Positions 1 through 11,807 of a stretch of DNA of 64,000 nt are shown here, piece after piece (position 1 is the first letter of the stretch; every line of letters begins with the position of its first letter). Made by a program: the position numbers and the translations under genes. Origin of the DNA: Malus domestica (lineage: Eukaryota > Streptophyta > Magnoliopsida > Rosales > Rosaceae); NCBI RefSeq assembly GCF_042453785.1, contig NC_091673.1:17827501-17891500 (forward strand), written 5' to 3'. The notes under the pieces are model-generated. The model searched no databases. It was given only the letters and a program-made list of their open reading frames with translations, and was not told the DNA's origin.

Positions 1-647
1 TAAAGATCAAGTCACCAACTGGAAGAAGAGTTCATCAATCTTGAAGATCATACCGTTGACCAAACCGCTCAGGTGTGAATTAGAAAGATTGAACAAAGAA
101 ACAGGTTGTCACATTTACCTCGTGCCTGCTTGTCATGTGTTCGAGTCAACCTTCAAGAATCAAGCCTCAACGGCCCTTGAAGAAGCTTTCAGCCAAATTC
201 GAAATCAAGCATCGACGGCCCTGGAAGAAATCACAAGTCTGATTCAAGATCAAGTGTCTACCACCCTTGAATCAAAACCTAGTTCAAGATCAAAGCTGTG
301 GAAAGTCAACAAGCGCAACAAAATACGTGCCGATTCATCCACTACCAAAGCCAAAAATCATTTACCACATGAAGCTCATTGTGGCCCAATTTCAACCTTC
401 AAGATCAAGCCTCGACGATCCTTGAAGAAATTTCAAACAAAAGTTCAAGAACAAGCCTCAACGGCCCTTGAAGAAATCTCAAGCCCAATTCAAGATCAAG
501 CCTCAACGGCCCTTGAAGAAATCTCCAGCCCAATTCAAGATCAAGCCTCGATGGCCCTTGGATCGACATCTATAATAAGGGACTTCAAAACGCATCTCCT
601 ACACGTGACAAGCACATGTATACGACGTGCCTTGAAGTGGGGGCATT
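1..647 (+). mobile_element. 3' internal end of an LTR retrotransposon (repeat-rich)
   Basis: This stretch ends in a purine-rich tract with GTGGGGGC (about 634-647) just before an LTR that starts with TG, so it reads as the untranslated 3' internal part and polypurine tract of an LTR retrotransposon that enters from outside the window. It contains several degenerate copies of a unit of roughly 33-45 bp built on CAAGATCAAGCC and ACGGCCCTTGAAGAA. An ORF of 203 codons spans it (41-652), but its protein is only the translated repeat (QDQASTALEE units), so I do not call a gene. Confidence 0.6.
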
Positions 648-1671
648 TGTAGACATCGAAATTTCGGTAAATAAATGTTGACCGATAAATCAAAGTGTCA
701 ACGCTCATGTATTACATAAATTTTACACGTAGCGTGTGACTCAACGAAAATTGAAATGAGTTGGAAAAGTCATCAAATAGGACACGTGTCAACACCTGGC
801 AGAAACGACTTATTTCATCCGGGATATTATATTCAAAATTAGGCCTTGGAAAATTCTATAAATATAAGCCCATTTCATTCATTTAAGGGGAATTCATATT
901 ACACCTTGAAGCTCTGAAGCTCTGAAACTCCGAAGCTCTCAAGCATCCAGGTTCCCGAAGAATCGAGAAAGCTCTCTTCGTTCTTCGTTCATCGTTCTTC
1001 CAAGATCAAGCCCAAACGGCCCTTTGGATCAACAATCATCCACCAATTCAAGATCAAGCCCCGACGGCCCTTGAAGAAAGTGTTCTTCGTTCTTCGTTCG
1101 TTCTTCGTTCATCGTTCTTCCAAGATCAAGCCCAAACGGCCCTTTGGATCAACAATCATCCACCAATTCAAGATCAAGCCCCGACGGCCCTTGAAGAAAG
1201 TGTTCTTCGTTCTTCGTTCATCGTTCTTTCAAGATCAAGCCCCGACGGCCCTTGAAGAAAGCCCCATCGTTCATCATCCGTTCATCCAAGATCAAGCCCC
1301 AACGGCCCCTTTGGATTAACAACGTCGACAAATCCACACATCCAACCGTCCTTCAAGATCAAGCCCAAAAGCTCTTGAAGATCCGTTCATCACTGTTCTT
1401 CAAGATCAAGCCCAAAAGCCCTTGAAGATCCGCTCAAATCCACCTTCAAAGATCAAGCCCACGACCATTTGAAGAAACTTCCAACTGTTCATCCAAGATC
1501 AAGCCTCGACGCCCCTTGGATCAACGAAACATCCACGAATCAACACCTTACGGAGATTGAATCAGAGGATCAAAATAGAGAGAGATTGTAACCCAAAATC
1601 ATCAAATACAAATATTTTGTTTGTGCACGTTGTTCTTGTCTCTTTCGTTTCAGGAATTTTCCGTGTTCACA
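648..1671 (+). mobile_element. 3' LTR of the same retrotransposon
   Basis: The LTR opens with TGTAGACATCGAAAT directly after the polypurine tract and most likely ends at GTGTTCACA. A TATA box (CTATAAATATAAG, about 856-868) and the pyrimidine-rich repeats behind it fit a promoter and R region. No primer-binding site follows position 1671, which agrees with this being the 3' copy. The 5' copy and its target-site duplication lie outside the window, so the right boundary is inferred from the CA end only. Confidence 0.6.
961..1560 (+). repeat. Tandem repeat inside the LTR, 120 bp higher-order period
   Basis: The same CAAGATCAAGCC / ACGGCCC unit as in the internal region recurs here. Within it a 120 bp block (about 983-1102 and 1103-1222) is repeated almost perfectly, including the runs of TTCTTCGTTC. 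Divergent single units follow to about 1560. The unit therefore lies on both sides of the LTR boundary. Confidence 0.85.
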
Positions 1672-2430
1672 ATTTTATTATTCAAATAATTAATGATGTT
1701 ATTAATACCAAGGACCTTGATAAAAAATTGAAAATGAATAGGATTTTAATCAATGGAGTAACAAAAAGAAGGATGTGAACCTAATTTTCCCTTAAACAAA
1801 TAGAGCATTAGAGATATTTTTGCACTAGGAGGAGGAGGGTTGACGTTGATTGCCAGGATCAATGGCACCATTGCAAAATTTGTGTTGCATATCCATTTGA
1901 ACTAAGCTACCCCACAAGTTATCCAAAATTAGGTAACAAAATTGCTATCTATGCGAGTTGAATCTAAAATCTCCCACTAACAAACAGGAATACCACTAAA
2001 CCTAGTGTTTTTTTGAGCAAAAGTCAACGAAGGGTTGATGCCTCGAAAGTCTAAGGGTGATTATTTTTCCTTTGATACAATGATACTGGGAGAGGGAAAG
2101 AGGGGGTGTTAGCCTAACCGACACAATGGGCCAATCATTACATTTTAAACTTTTTATTCATATATAGTTTGAACTTGAGACTTTCTATTTATAAGTAAAG
2201 AGGAACGCTACTAGATTTTAGCACTAGTGGTGTGGTGATTGTTTTTCAATGTGATAGAAATTGTCAACGACTAGTTAATAGAGCTCTCGCCCTCTACATA
2301 AAATCGCTTGTAAACAAAGACTTATGTGGCAAACATCTATTGAGCATATGATACACTTTTTGAGCACTTGGCAAACACATATTGGACAAGTAATGTCACT
2401 AAAATTATGTCTTTGACTACTAGAGAACTT
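1672..2430. other. Spacer without recognised gene
   Basis: AT-rich sequence between the first LTR and the copia element. Only short chance ORFs occur and I recognise no protein, RNA gene or repeat boundary in it. Confidence 0.5.
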
Positions 2431-2486
2431 CTCCTTAATAAGGGTAAAATTGTAAATAGATGAGTTTGTCATAAGCTTGTTATAAC

Positions 2487-3366
2487 CAAGGTATAAAATA
2501 TCGATGATATCGAAAATATCGGTAGTCCAAAAATACGGAAATATCGATGGAAATATCGGGATATTATCGATATTGATAAAAATTGAATAAAAACCACGGA
2601 AATTGTAAGAAAAACTTGGAAATTTTTATTGAAACTTCGCAGGATGTTTATTTAGTCAATTATCTGTTAGTTTATCACAAAAAATTGGAAGGAAATGCAT
2701 TGCATGATGGATTTAACTGATTTAAGTTGATTATATAGCGAGCTGGCAAACATTGTGAGTGTAGAAAATATGTAGTAATTAATGAAAAAAGTTTAAACAC
2801 ACTATAATCATTTATATATAATGAATTAGTACAATATTTTACACTTTATACATTGCATGGTAAGATACATGAGTGACTTAGTACCACATAGAGTTCCTAT
2901 GAGGTTCAAAATGTTCACCTTGGTGTTTTTTAAAATATAGAAATTTATCCTAGATAATAAATATTAGCTTGCAAGCCTTGCAGACATCTTAATGATCATA
3001 TAAATATTACAGGCTGAATATGTAATCACAAACACATCTGTAGCGAGTTGGATAAGGCCCAGGTACGTGGTTGACAAAGGTAGGGTTCGAATATAATCTG
3101 CTTGCTTAGTAAAAAAAAACAAAATATTATCTAAATAATTTATAATTTATATAACATATATATATATATATATATAATATCCTAAACTTTTAAAAATATA
3201 AATGGATGGCCTTCATTATTAAAAGTTAAAATCATCAGAGGTGCACCTCACCTCTTTCACGTCACCTGTCCACCTCATAATTACAAGTTACAACCATCAG
3301 AGCCCATGGTTTTGTTTGTTTAAGTCTCCCGTCCACTACCCGTCTACCTTGGGTGGTATGTTAAAG

Positions 3367-3404
<38 letters not shown>

Positions 3405-4074
3405 CCTGCACCGTCTTCTCCCTCATCTTCACAGATGCGCTTCTCTCTGCACCATCTCCTCCCTCATCTTCACAGACGCGCTGCAGAAATTCATCGGCAG
3501 CACTCTCTCTTCCCTCATCTTCACAGAGACAAGCTAAACCTCGGTTTTCTCTCATTTTCTCTCGGTGCAGCTAGGATAGTGGAACCCAGGAACTCTCTGG
3601 CGAGTTCTCTTGATCCTTCTCCGGTTAGGTAAGCCCTCAATTCATCTTGGATGTTGTGTGGTGTGGTTGAGAATCGAGATATACTAAGTTTTTTCTGGTT
3701 TTTTTAACAAGGTTTTAGAAGGAGATCGACCCGGGGGAAGGCACACCAGCTCCGGCGAGGCCGTGAGTGTCGACAAACTTTCCGAACACCTCCGACCGTT
3801 TCACGGCAAACGAAAGTTATAAAAACATTCCTCTCGTCTTCTATTTCATTTTGATACCTAGATCAGAGTCTAGGGTGCTCTTTTACAGTCGGCCGGAGCT
3901 GTAGACGCTCCGGCGTTCCTCTCCGATTTGCACAGATCCAAAATTTCGCGATATTATCGGTAATATCATGATATTTTGACGAAAACTCCTTGGATACCTA
4001 TTAAAATATCGATAAAGCAAAAAATCGATAATATTGGCGAAATATCGCCGATATTATCGGCATTTAAGACATCG
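2487..4074 (-). mobile_element. Non-autonomous hAT element (deletion derivative)
   Basis: A perfect 8 bp duplication GTTATAAC (2479-2486 and 4075-4082) flanks it, the size made by hAT transposases. The left end CAAGGTATAAAATATCG and the subterminal ATATCG-rich stretches match, in reverse complement, the right end of the large hAT element at 46919-53230. The inner segments with ACCTAGATC and GGCCGGAGCT (about 3850-3910) match its left part. The right terminal repeat is imperfect (begins CGATG instead of CATGG on the complementary strand). It is 1588 bp with no transposase ORF, so it would need enzyme made elsewhere. Confidence 0.9.
3127..3173. repeat. AT-rich stretch with (TA)n microsatellite
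   Basis: An alternating TA run (about 3151-3173) within AT-rich DNA inside the non-autonomous hAT element. A second simple repeat, (CT)n, lies at about 3367-3405 in the same element. Confidence 0.85.
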
Positions 4075-4217
4075 GTTATAACAGCCCTTGTGATTAGCTA
4101 ATGTTTAGTTAGATAATGATGTAATTAGTTGATAACACAAGTGGGTGTGTCATTAGTGTATATACTCCAAAGATGTAATCTTATTGTTTAAGAAATGAAA
4201 GTATATAATTTCTATCA

Positions 4218-4781
4218 TGGCACCTATCGCCTAAGTCTCGCGACCCTCGATCTTTCTCTCTCTCTTTGCTTCCTGCTTCTTGCGCTTCTTCTCACTTCGA
4301 AGCTCAAAACCCTAGGTTTTTCAGCCACAACGACCTCATGCTATGTTTCCTCTAAATCTGAATCTCCTATTCTCCTAATTTTTCATCATCCTCGCCAATT
4401 TTGTCAATCACGATCCAGAATATTGGATCTTTGGTTCCGATTAAGCTCACAACGACGAACTATCTCACCTGGAGTGCATTGTTCGCTCCAATCTTTCATT
4501 GATACAATTTCACTGGTATCATTGATAGCACGATGCTTGCTCCGTCGAAGTTTCTTCTTGATTCCTCTAGTAATCACACATCTACTCTAAATCCTTAATA
4601 TATTACGTGGTTGGAGAATGATCAGAATATTTTGATCTGGATTAATTCTCCGCCCTCGGATGCTTTTATTCCATACACTATTGGTGTTAATTTGTTTCGT
4701 GAGCTATGGTTGAAACTAGAATCACGTCTTGCAACTGCATCGCAATCGCACATTCACAAGCTTCATTCTCATCTTCGTACC
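4218..4781 (+). pseudogene. copia gag, first part
   Basis: Translation around 4441-4781 gives a recognisable UBN2-type copia Gag start: a KLTTTNYLTW motif followed by a stretch with WINSPPSDAF and LWLKLESRLA. This is the nucleocapsid/gag protein that packages the element RNA. There are in-frame stops (for example TGA shortly after LFAPIFH), and the reading is cut at 4781 by the 3.3 kb solo LTR, continuing at 8082 with the other half of Gag. Confidence 0.8.
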
Positions 4782-5090
4782 TGTTGAGCTATATATATTC
4801 ACAAATAAAATATATTAGCAAGTCTTATTAAAAACAGTGAGACTTAAGAGAAAAATTAAAAAAAATTAAAATAGCAAAATATATTCTACACCCGCACGTA
4901 CGTGGACTATGACAAGTTTGATGAAGTTTTTTTCATCTACGTGGCAACCAAGTACAGAGATCATGTGTGTCTAGAACTCTCCAAAAACCCCCCACGTTCT
5001 CCACTCAAGTGATGGCTTTCTCTCAGCACCTCCACACCCCCAGGAAAATAGCATCCCACTAGCTTCAACTACCATGTCCACCTTCTCGCC

Positions 5091-5099
5091 TATAAAAAG
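5091..5099 (+). promoter_or_regulatory. TATA box of the solo LTR
   Basis: TATAAAAAG preceded by CTTCTCGCC, 310 bases into the LTR. It fits the core promoter of the lost parent element. Confidence 0.5.
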
Positions 5100-7263
5100 C
5101 CATCAAACCAAAGCAAAGGGGAGGACACGAAAAAAAAAAAGGGAGACGCTGCAGAAATTGAAGCACACGGAGGACGAAAGAAAATGAGGGAGACTCTGCA
5201 GATATTGAGACGAAAAAGGAGAGCAACGAAGGAAAGATACATAAACGCTGCAGAGATTGTGGGGCACTAAGAGAGATCAAACGAGAAGAGAAATAGAAGA
5301 ATACAAAGCAGGGGTGGACGACAAAAAGGAAAGGCAAGGACTCAAAAGGTATAAATCCATTATTATTTTTTTGGGTTAATCTTTCCTTTGTATTTCGTTG
5401 TTATTTCTTTGCTTTGTAGAAAAAGAAACACTCTGCTTCTTCATCCTCTCCCAAGTCACAGCATCCATCTAGAAAATAAAGTCGTAGGCCTCTGGAAATC
5501 TGCCACCTTCCTTTCTCCATCAGTGAAGAAACTTGTAGCACCGTCGCAGACGTTAAAAGGAAGCCCAAAAGGACATTGCAGTCATGCCATGACCTCTCTA
5601 CCCATCAAGCTCTTCTATGCCGAGAAGAAAAGGGAGTGGTCCGTGCCACTGAAGTTAGTCCCATGAATTTCTTCGGGTTGGTCTAAACCATCCCGTGAAG
5701 TTCCAACCAAGTCTAAATGCTCTTTGCATTGCAGCAAACAGCTCTAAAGTTGCACTTTAAAACATATTGCAGAAGCTCAAAAGCTCCCTGTGAAGTTCAT
5801 GCACCCGAGACTAGGAAAGTTCAAAGTCTTCAAAGAGGGGAAGGAAAAAAGGCTTGCTGACAAAGTTGGAATAAGCTCGGGACAAATGGGTATAAAGTCC
5901 CATGTTAAGTAGGATTGAAAAGAAGGAAAAAAAGGGGCTACTTTGAACAGAACTCTTGTGGGATAAATCTCGTGAAGGAATCAGTGGAAATTATTTGTTC
6001 CAAGCACAATTCTCCATGAATTTGTCAAAAGAAAGAAAAGTTGCAAAGGAAAAGGATAAAATGAGTTTAAAACTCAAAGGGAAGAGAAGAGCTTCAACCA
6101 AAAATACAAAGAGGTTTCTATCACATTGAAAAATCGTGGATGCGGTCTTCTTTTCAGCACATAAAAGTCCTATGTGGACCTGAAACAGTTCAAGGCTGTC
6201 CCAAGTTCACATAAATGGAAAATACTTACTTCCCATATTAATTGGAAAAGACACTCACGTGGCATTGGAGGTTTAAAGTTGAAAAGTCCAAATAAAAAAG
6301 CCTTGTTCTCTCTCTCTCTCTCTCACTCATTCAAAGCCTTTCCTTATTTTCTTTGCCCCTGCAAGGCGCCAAAAGCAAATTGGTTCTGCTAGGCACGTGA
6401 ATTTATATTGGAACAAGTGAGCAACAAAAAGAGGTATCCAATGCCTACTACCAGAAACTTGGTTAATCACGTGGCCTTCAAACTTTAGTCATAATTGACT
6501 AGTCATTTTTTTTTTTTGCTGCAGAACAACTCTCCAAATTAAATGGGAAAGATCACGTGGAGATCAATGGAACTATGTGATTTTATGTGGTCACAAAGGA
6601 AAAAAATTCTTGATGGTGATTTAACTTATGCCATTTCCAATTGGATCTCATCCTCCTCAAAACCACCAAGTAGACACACAGCAAGGACAAAAGCAAGTAA
6701 AAAAAAAAAAGGTAGAGGAGAAAAGCAGGGGAACTTAGAGTCGGAAAAGGCGTCTATAAAAAAATGGTGCTTTGCCTTGTTTTATTACACAATGTGAAAA
6801 GAAAAGACTTGATGTGCCACTATGTTGCCCAGTTAGTGTCAGGCATGAAGACAAGATGGAATGGGTTTCAAGACAAAGTGAATGAAGGCAAATAAAAGAA
6901 AGAAAGGTTGCTCATCACGTGGGAAGTATGGTCTCACCCTAAATGCACTAAGCTTTGATTATTAAAGGAAAGGGCGTGGGTCATACTTGGCAAAAACCAT
7001 CAATTCATTTTTGTCAGTCATCATCTTTTGGGCACCTTTCTTTTGCCAAAGTCTGAACACAAATTCAAATCAAATACTTTATGAACTACGCCGGTTTGAT
7101 TCCGTTAAGGATACGTAGGTAGTCTAATATCAAATTATAGACACAACCGTGAAATCAAGACGAATCCCTGGTTTATATAAACTAAATTCACTTATGTTAC
7201 TTTGACCAAGTAATTACAAATTCTACGAAGAGTAAAAAAGAAAGGAGCCGGTTCAAATTACGA

Positions 7264-7790
7264 ATGACACGAAACCGCTTCAAATGGTACAAAGCCGTTT
7301 CAAATTACAAATGGCACGAAGCCACATCAAATTTCAAATGGCATGAAGCCGCGTCAAATCCCAAAAGGCATGAAGCTGAAGAAAAATCTCAAATGGCATG
7401 CAGCCGAATTAAAAGCTCCAATGGTTTAAAGTCTTTGCTTGCATGAGCTAAAACTGCACAATGCATTAAACGCTCCAATGGCTTAAAGTCCTCGCTCCGT
7501 ACAAGGTAAAACTGCACAAGGCATCAAATGCTCCTTGCCCGCACGAGCTAAAACTACATAAGGCACTATTGCTCCTCGCCCGCATAAGCTAAAATTGCAC
7601 AAGGCATCAAATTCTCCTCACCTGCATGAGCTAAAACTGCACAAGGCATCAGTTGTTCCAATGGTTTAAAGTCCTCGCCCGTACGAGCTAAAACTGCACA
7701 AGGCATCAAAAGTCCCAAGTAACTCAAATGCTCCTCGCCCACATGATCTAAAACTGCACAAAGCATCAAATCCAAACAAGTACCAAATAC
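7264..7790 (+). repeat. Degenerate tandem repeats inside the solo LTR
   Basis: Two repeat families lie side by side. First comes a short unit around CGAAGCCGCTTCAAAT (about 7264-7420). Then come six or so copies of a unit of about 60 bp carrying CTCCTCGCCCG and GAGCTAAAACTGCACAAGG (about 7440-7790). The short ORFs on both strands here are translations of the repeat. Confidence 0.8.
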
Positions 7791-8081
7791 ATGAACTACA
7801 AGTGACTTGATCCCTCAAGAGGGTACGTAGGCAATCTAGGGTTCGACCTAGGTGCAGTCACAAAATCAAACGAACATCAAAATCCTCAAGTTACATTTTA
7901 TTCAAATTGGAATCAAAGGGTATTCCTTTCCCAAAAGAAGGGTTGTAATTAATAGGCACGTAGCCTAGAATGGGTCGAACTCGAATTAATAAAACCCTCT
8001 TCGGAAAAATGAATGAGGGAGAAATTGTGTCGAGTAAATTATTTGTTTACATATTATGTACAATTTTTCCTTAACAGTACC

Positions 8082-8902
8082 ATCACGAAGGGTGATTCCA
8101 CAGTTGCGGTCTATCATTAACAAATTAAAGAAATTGCTGATGCCTTAGCCAATGCTGGTGCTCTGATCGAAGACTCTGAGTTGATTTCTGTGATTCTACA
8201 CGGTTTACCATCTGAGTATGAATCGTTTATTGATCCCATTCAGTTTCAACTTGGTTCCACCACCATTGATGAACTTCATGGACTTCTTTTGAGTAAGGAA
8301 CTTCAGCTAACTGCTAGCAAGAAAGTCTCTCCACCAGCACCAATTCAAGCTTTCAATTCTTCTGTTGGTCTTCTTCCAACTCTAACTAGTGATTTTGGTT
8401 CACAAGCATTCTACTTAGAGTGGATCACATCTAAATTTCTATTGTTCTTCACATCGTGGCAATTTTTCTAATCCGAGACCTTACAACAATCGTGGAACTC
8501 AAAGGAACTATCAAAGCTTTCAGGGCAATCCAAGATTTCATTGAGGCAATAAGGGAAATTACAGAAATAATCATGGTTCTCGTTTTAACTCTAACAATTC
8601 TACCAGAAAGATTTACTGCCAAATTTGTTTATAAATGGATCATGAAGTTGCAGATTGTCCACAACGCATGAATCCACATTTTGGCACCAATAATTCTCAG
8701 AATGCATAAAATGCAACTACCACTCCTACATGGCTACTTGACTCTGGTGCTAGTTCGCACATGACCAACTCCTACACCAATTTGCAAAATCCTAGGTCAT
8801 ACAATGAACCTAAACAAGTATATATCGGTGATGGCAAAGGTTTGCCTTTACTTAACTTTGGTTCATTTACACTTAATACTGCATCTTATTGCTTTGATCT
8901 AA
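8082..8902 (+). pseudogene. copia gag (second part), zinc knuckle and protease
   Basis: Reading resumes after the solo LTR with Gag sequence (ELISVILHGLPSEYESF, then the TIDEL..LLLSKE region). After frame changes a CX2CX4HX4C zinc knuckle appears at about 8610-8660 (with a stop inside), then the aspartic protease motif LDSGASSHM at about 8737. The protease is interrupted at 8902 by the LTR element with TSD AAATG and continues at 13188 (NVLHVPHLKQDL). Confidence 0.85.
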
Positions 8903-8907
8903 AAATG

Positions 8908-9308
8908 TGTTTGTACCATATTTAGGGTCTCCGTATTTAGACCTCGTATAAATACTCGGGGGACTCAAATGTAATTATGTAATAAATGAAGAGGCAAATA
9001 TGTAATAAGTGAGGAGCCCTTATTCTATAAAAGGACTCCTCACTCTCCTCATTAAGAGAGGTCAAGGTTTAGGCCATGGGAAGAGAGAAAACATCCCAGA
9101 GAGGGCAAACGCAGAAAATAGGCTAGAGAGCACACTGCCTCTAGCCTTCTTGTGTATTCACCATTCAGAGTGAAACAATATCAACATCAGTGTGGACGTA
9201 GCCCAAACATTGGGGTGAACCACAATACATTTTGTGTTCTTTACTTTCTTGCAGATTCACGGTCGAATTTACGTTGTTCCAAGACCCCTCCGGTTTTGTG
9301 CATCAACA
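8908..9308 (+). mobile_element. 5' LTR of element 1
   Basis: 401 bp, with a TATA box TATAAAAGG at 9026-9034 behind GAGGAGCCCTTATTC. It ends CATCAACA immediately before the primer site. It is nearly the same as the copy at 12782-13182. Confidence 0.92.
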
Positions 9309-9310
9309 TT

Positions 9311-9328
9311 TGGCGCCGTCTGTGGGAA
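9311..9328 (+). other. Primer-binding site of element 1
   Basis: TGGCGCCGTCTGTGGGAA starts two bases after the LTR. A TGGCGCC-type primer site is usual in plant gypsy-related elements; I do not assign the tRNA. The same site occurs inverted at 19919-19936. Confidence 0.75.
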
Positions 9329-9777
9329 ACGACACGAAAAGCTATGTCGGTTCTCTTTCATTTTTTTTTCATCAAACCTCCACCGTGAATCTGCAGAAAC
9401 CCAGAACCTCCCTCATTGGGCTGTTCCAAAAAAACCTTCGCAGATCTCTCTCTCATCAGCCACTTTCCTTCTCTAGAAAATCCGAAATGAGCTCCCATTT
9501 GTTTACTTCTCACGCTGACTCCGACAACAACCACCTGGTAGATGCTAGCAACCGTGACCACCATCTCTCTTTTGCCTCCTTTCCTCGGCCACCCTCTCGC
9601 AACTCATTCTTCCCTTGTAGACTTTGAATCTCGGCAGTGATGTCGGCGCCGTCTCTAGCGACCAACTCCATGTCACCTCCTTCTTCTTCACTTGCAACTA
9701 AACGCCACTTCACCAACTCTTCCTATGACCAACGCCACCGCGCCAACTCTTTCTTCAACGACCGACGACACCACACC

Positions 9778-10009
9778 TTCTCCGACTCTCTCTACAAGGC
9801 CTCCACCAAAGTCGTCGATGTCTTGACCACCATGGCCATCCCCGTCGAGCTCATGGACCGTGATTCGCTTGTCAAGTCTACAAGCACATCGCTCAACAGC
9901 AAGGTGGTGAGCCAGTACTCGACTTTGGTGGACCTAAGGGATATCAGGATCGTGAAGAAGCTTGGATGAACCGTGGACTAGACTGAGACGGTGAAAGAAC
10001 TTGTTTTCA
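9778..10009 (+). pseudogene. Captured fragment: T-complex protein 1 subunit delta (CCT4)
   Basis: Translation shows [19 protein letters not shown], then [12 protein letters not shown], then [13 protein letters not shown], which I recognise as part of the delta subunit of the cytosolic chaperonin CCT, the ring complex that folds actin and tubulin. Compared with that family, a short segment between the second and third motif is missing and two stops follow KKLG. The piece has no introns. It lies inside LTR element 1, so it is a transduplicated fragment and not a chaperonin gene. The identification rests on motif recall. Confidence 0.7.
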
Positions 10010-10029
10010 TCTAAGACTTGGGCGGTAAT

Positions 10030-10232
10030 GGAAAAGTACGCTGCTGATGTGGCAGACTGCGTGATGCAGAAGGCCAAGAAGACGTGCAGGGACCTCCGTC
10101 AAGATGTTAAGGTGGAGACGAAAGTAGAGAATGTAGATCTACGGGATATCATTTGCTAGATGGCAGAGCAGCTTTGTGCTGACGTGGTGGTCGTGGTGGT
10201 CGTGGGAAGCCACGGTTACGGCGGCATCAAAA
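10030..10232 (+). pseudogene. Captured fragment: universal stress protein (USP) family
   Basis: The reading contains VMQKAKKTCRDL, VKVETKVEN, a DxRDII motif, then MAEQLCADVV and GSHGYGGIK. This order and the GSHGYG nucleotide-binding loop are typical of plant UspA-domain proteins, small ATP-binding stress proteins. One in-frame stop precedes MAEQL, and a GT-rich expansion gives a run of valines (VVVVVVV). From MAEQL onward the frame runs straight into the LRR fragment, giving a chimeric ORF (10160-10540). Confidence 0.6.
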
Positions 10233-10540
10233 GCTTCGTCCTCAACGATCCGCTCTCAGTCCTCGACTCTTGGAACTACAAAGACGAAACCCCATGTTCC
10301 TGGACTGGCGTCACATGCACCCAGCTGGGAAGCCCAAGTACCCCTGACATGTTCAGAGTCACCAGCTTAGTCCTCCCCAACAGCCAGTTGTTGGGTTCAG
10401 TCTCACCCGAGCTGGGTTCACTCAAACACTTTCAAAAACTCGACCTTTCCAACAATTTATTCAATGGGTCTCTGCCTGTCGCCCTCTTCAATGCCTCGAA
10501 GCTTCAATTTCTCTCTCTCTGCCAACCCTTGCAGTTTTGA
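10233..10540 (+). pseudogene. Captured fragment: LRR receptor-like kinase N-terminus
   Basis: After the junction the frame reads LNDPLSVLDSWNY, ETPCSWTGVTC, then leucine-rich repeats (SLVLPNSQLLGSVSPELG, LDLSNNLFNGSLP). That is the LRRNT cap plus about two LRRs of a plasma-membrane receptor kinase ectodomain. Repeats stop after KLQFLSL, and there is no signal peptide, transmembrane segment or kinase. It is the 3' part of an open 126-codon ORF starting in the USP fragment. I see no evidence that it is expressed. Confidence 0.8.
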
Positions 10541-11807
10541 AAAGTTGCAAGAAATGGAGTGGAAAACAAAAGTAAAAGCAGAAAGCAAAAGAAAAAAAAA
10601 ACAAAAAAGAAGGGGTGTCGACCACCAAAGAAGATGAGAACTTTATTATCACCACTTGCAACTGTCGACCACCAACTTCTGAAACAACTTTCATCATGAA
10701 CCTGCCCATTTTTTGAAAAAGCCAGGAACAAGATAAGATTCTTCTTCTTTTTTATTATGTTATTAGTTTATTATTATTTTGATAAGATTCTTTTCTTATT
10801 CTATTATTATTATTCATATTACCTGCCACTTAAAAAAATTGTCTGCCATGTGTGTGTCTATATATATATTTTCTAATAACCTACATATTTAGGCAATACC
10901 TAATATATTATTGATTTATGCAACATGTCATTTACCACACGACTGAATAAATTATTTATTTATAAAAGGCACATAATACAATATTTTGCCTTGACAAACT
11001 TTGTCAATTTGATTTATTCATTATACAGTCATATTTATGTTGCCATTTATTGTCAGGAATTATTGAGCAACCAGCTCCACTGATCAACATTGTTGCTGAT
11101 TAAAGAAGTCTATCAACCTATAGACAGATGAGCCACGTGCTCATAGTGAAATCTTGTCTGACCGGACACCCACTTGCTCGGACATTTGCTTATTGGGACA
11201 CCTATGTACCAGCGGTTTTTTTGAATGATGTGATTTACTTTTCTTCTCTTTTGGAGACATCTGTATAACCCCACCAGAGGGTAATCATAAATAAATAAAG
11301 AAGGCAGCATGCCAAAAAAAAAAAGGGCAAAATGTCCGCAAGCCCAAAATAGTGGGATGGAATGTTATGTGGAAGTCGAAGGCCCATATGCCCAAAATAG
11401 CCAGGTCATATGGCTTCAAACTCCAATCTTCATCCCTCCACTTAAGGTTCACCCTCTATTACCACCAACCAGATGATCAAAAGTACGTCCAGGTACTCCA
11501 AAATTATTCGGTAGCATGCCGCTATTATCACCAACTAGGTGATCAAAAGTACGTCCAGTACTCCAAAATTATTCAGCAGTCTGCCGTTACTATCACCAAC
11601 CAGGTGATCAAAAGTACAACTCGTTCTCCAAAAAATCATACATGAGCATCATTCATGACAATCACCATCATACATGAGCATCACTCATATCAATCATACA
11701 TAAACATTCATGAGCATTACTCATGTCAACATTCATGAGCATCACTCATGTCAACATCCATGAGCATCACTTATGTCAATCAACATAAACATTCATGAGC
11801 ATCACTT

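Larger units (their letters stand above)
2436..4217 (+). mobile_element. copia 5' LTR, split by a hAT insertion
   Basis: 2436-2486 and 4083-4217 align with the uninterrupted 3' LTR at 15992-16173, including GATTAGCTAATGTTTAG and TATATACTCCAAA. Without the insertion the LTR is about 186 bp. The sequence after it (TGGCACCTATCGCC) only weakly resembles a tRNA-Met primer site. Confidence 0.9.
4782..8076 (+). mobile_element. Solo LTR, 3.3 kb, Tat/Ogre-like gypsy
   Basis: The segment starts TGTTGAGC, ends CCTTAACA, and is flanked by the 5 bp duplication GTACC (4777-4781 and 8077-8081). It has no internal protein domains. It holds a TATA box at 5091 and, near its 3' part, two GTACGTAGG-type motifs (about 7112 and 7825), which I associate with LTRs of the Tat/Ogre group of Ty3/gypsy. 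A single long LTR with an intact duplication is the product of LTR-LTR recombination. The family assignment is inference; the boundaries are seen directly. Confidence 0.85.

Noticed and set aside
41..652. 203-codon ORF on the plus strand
   Set aside because: The protein is a translation of tandem repeats (QDQASTALEE units) running into an LTR; no domain and no gene context.
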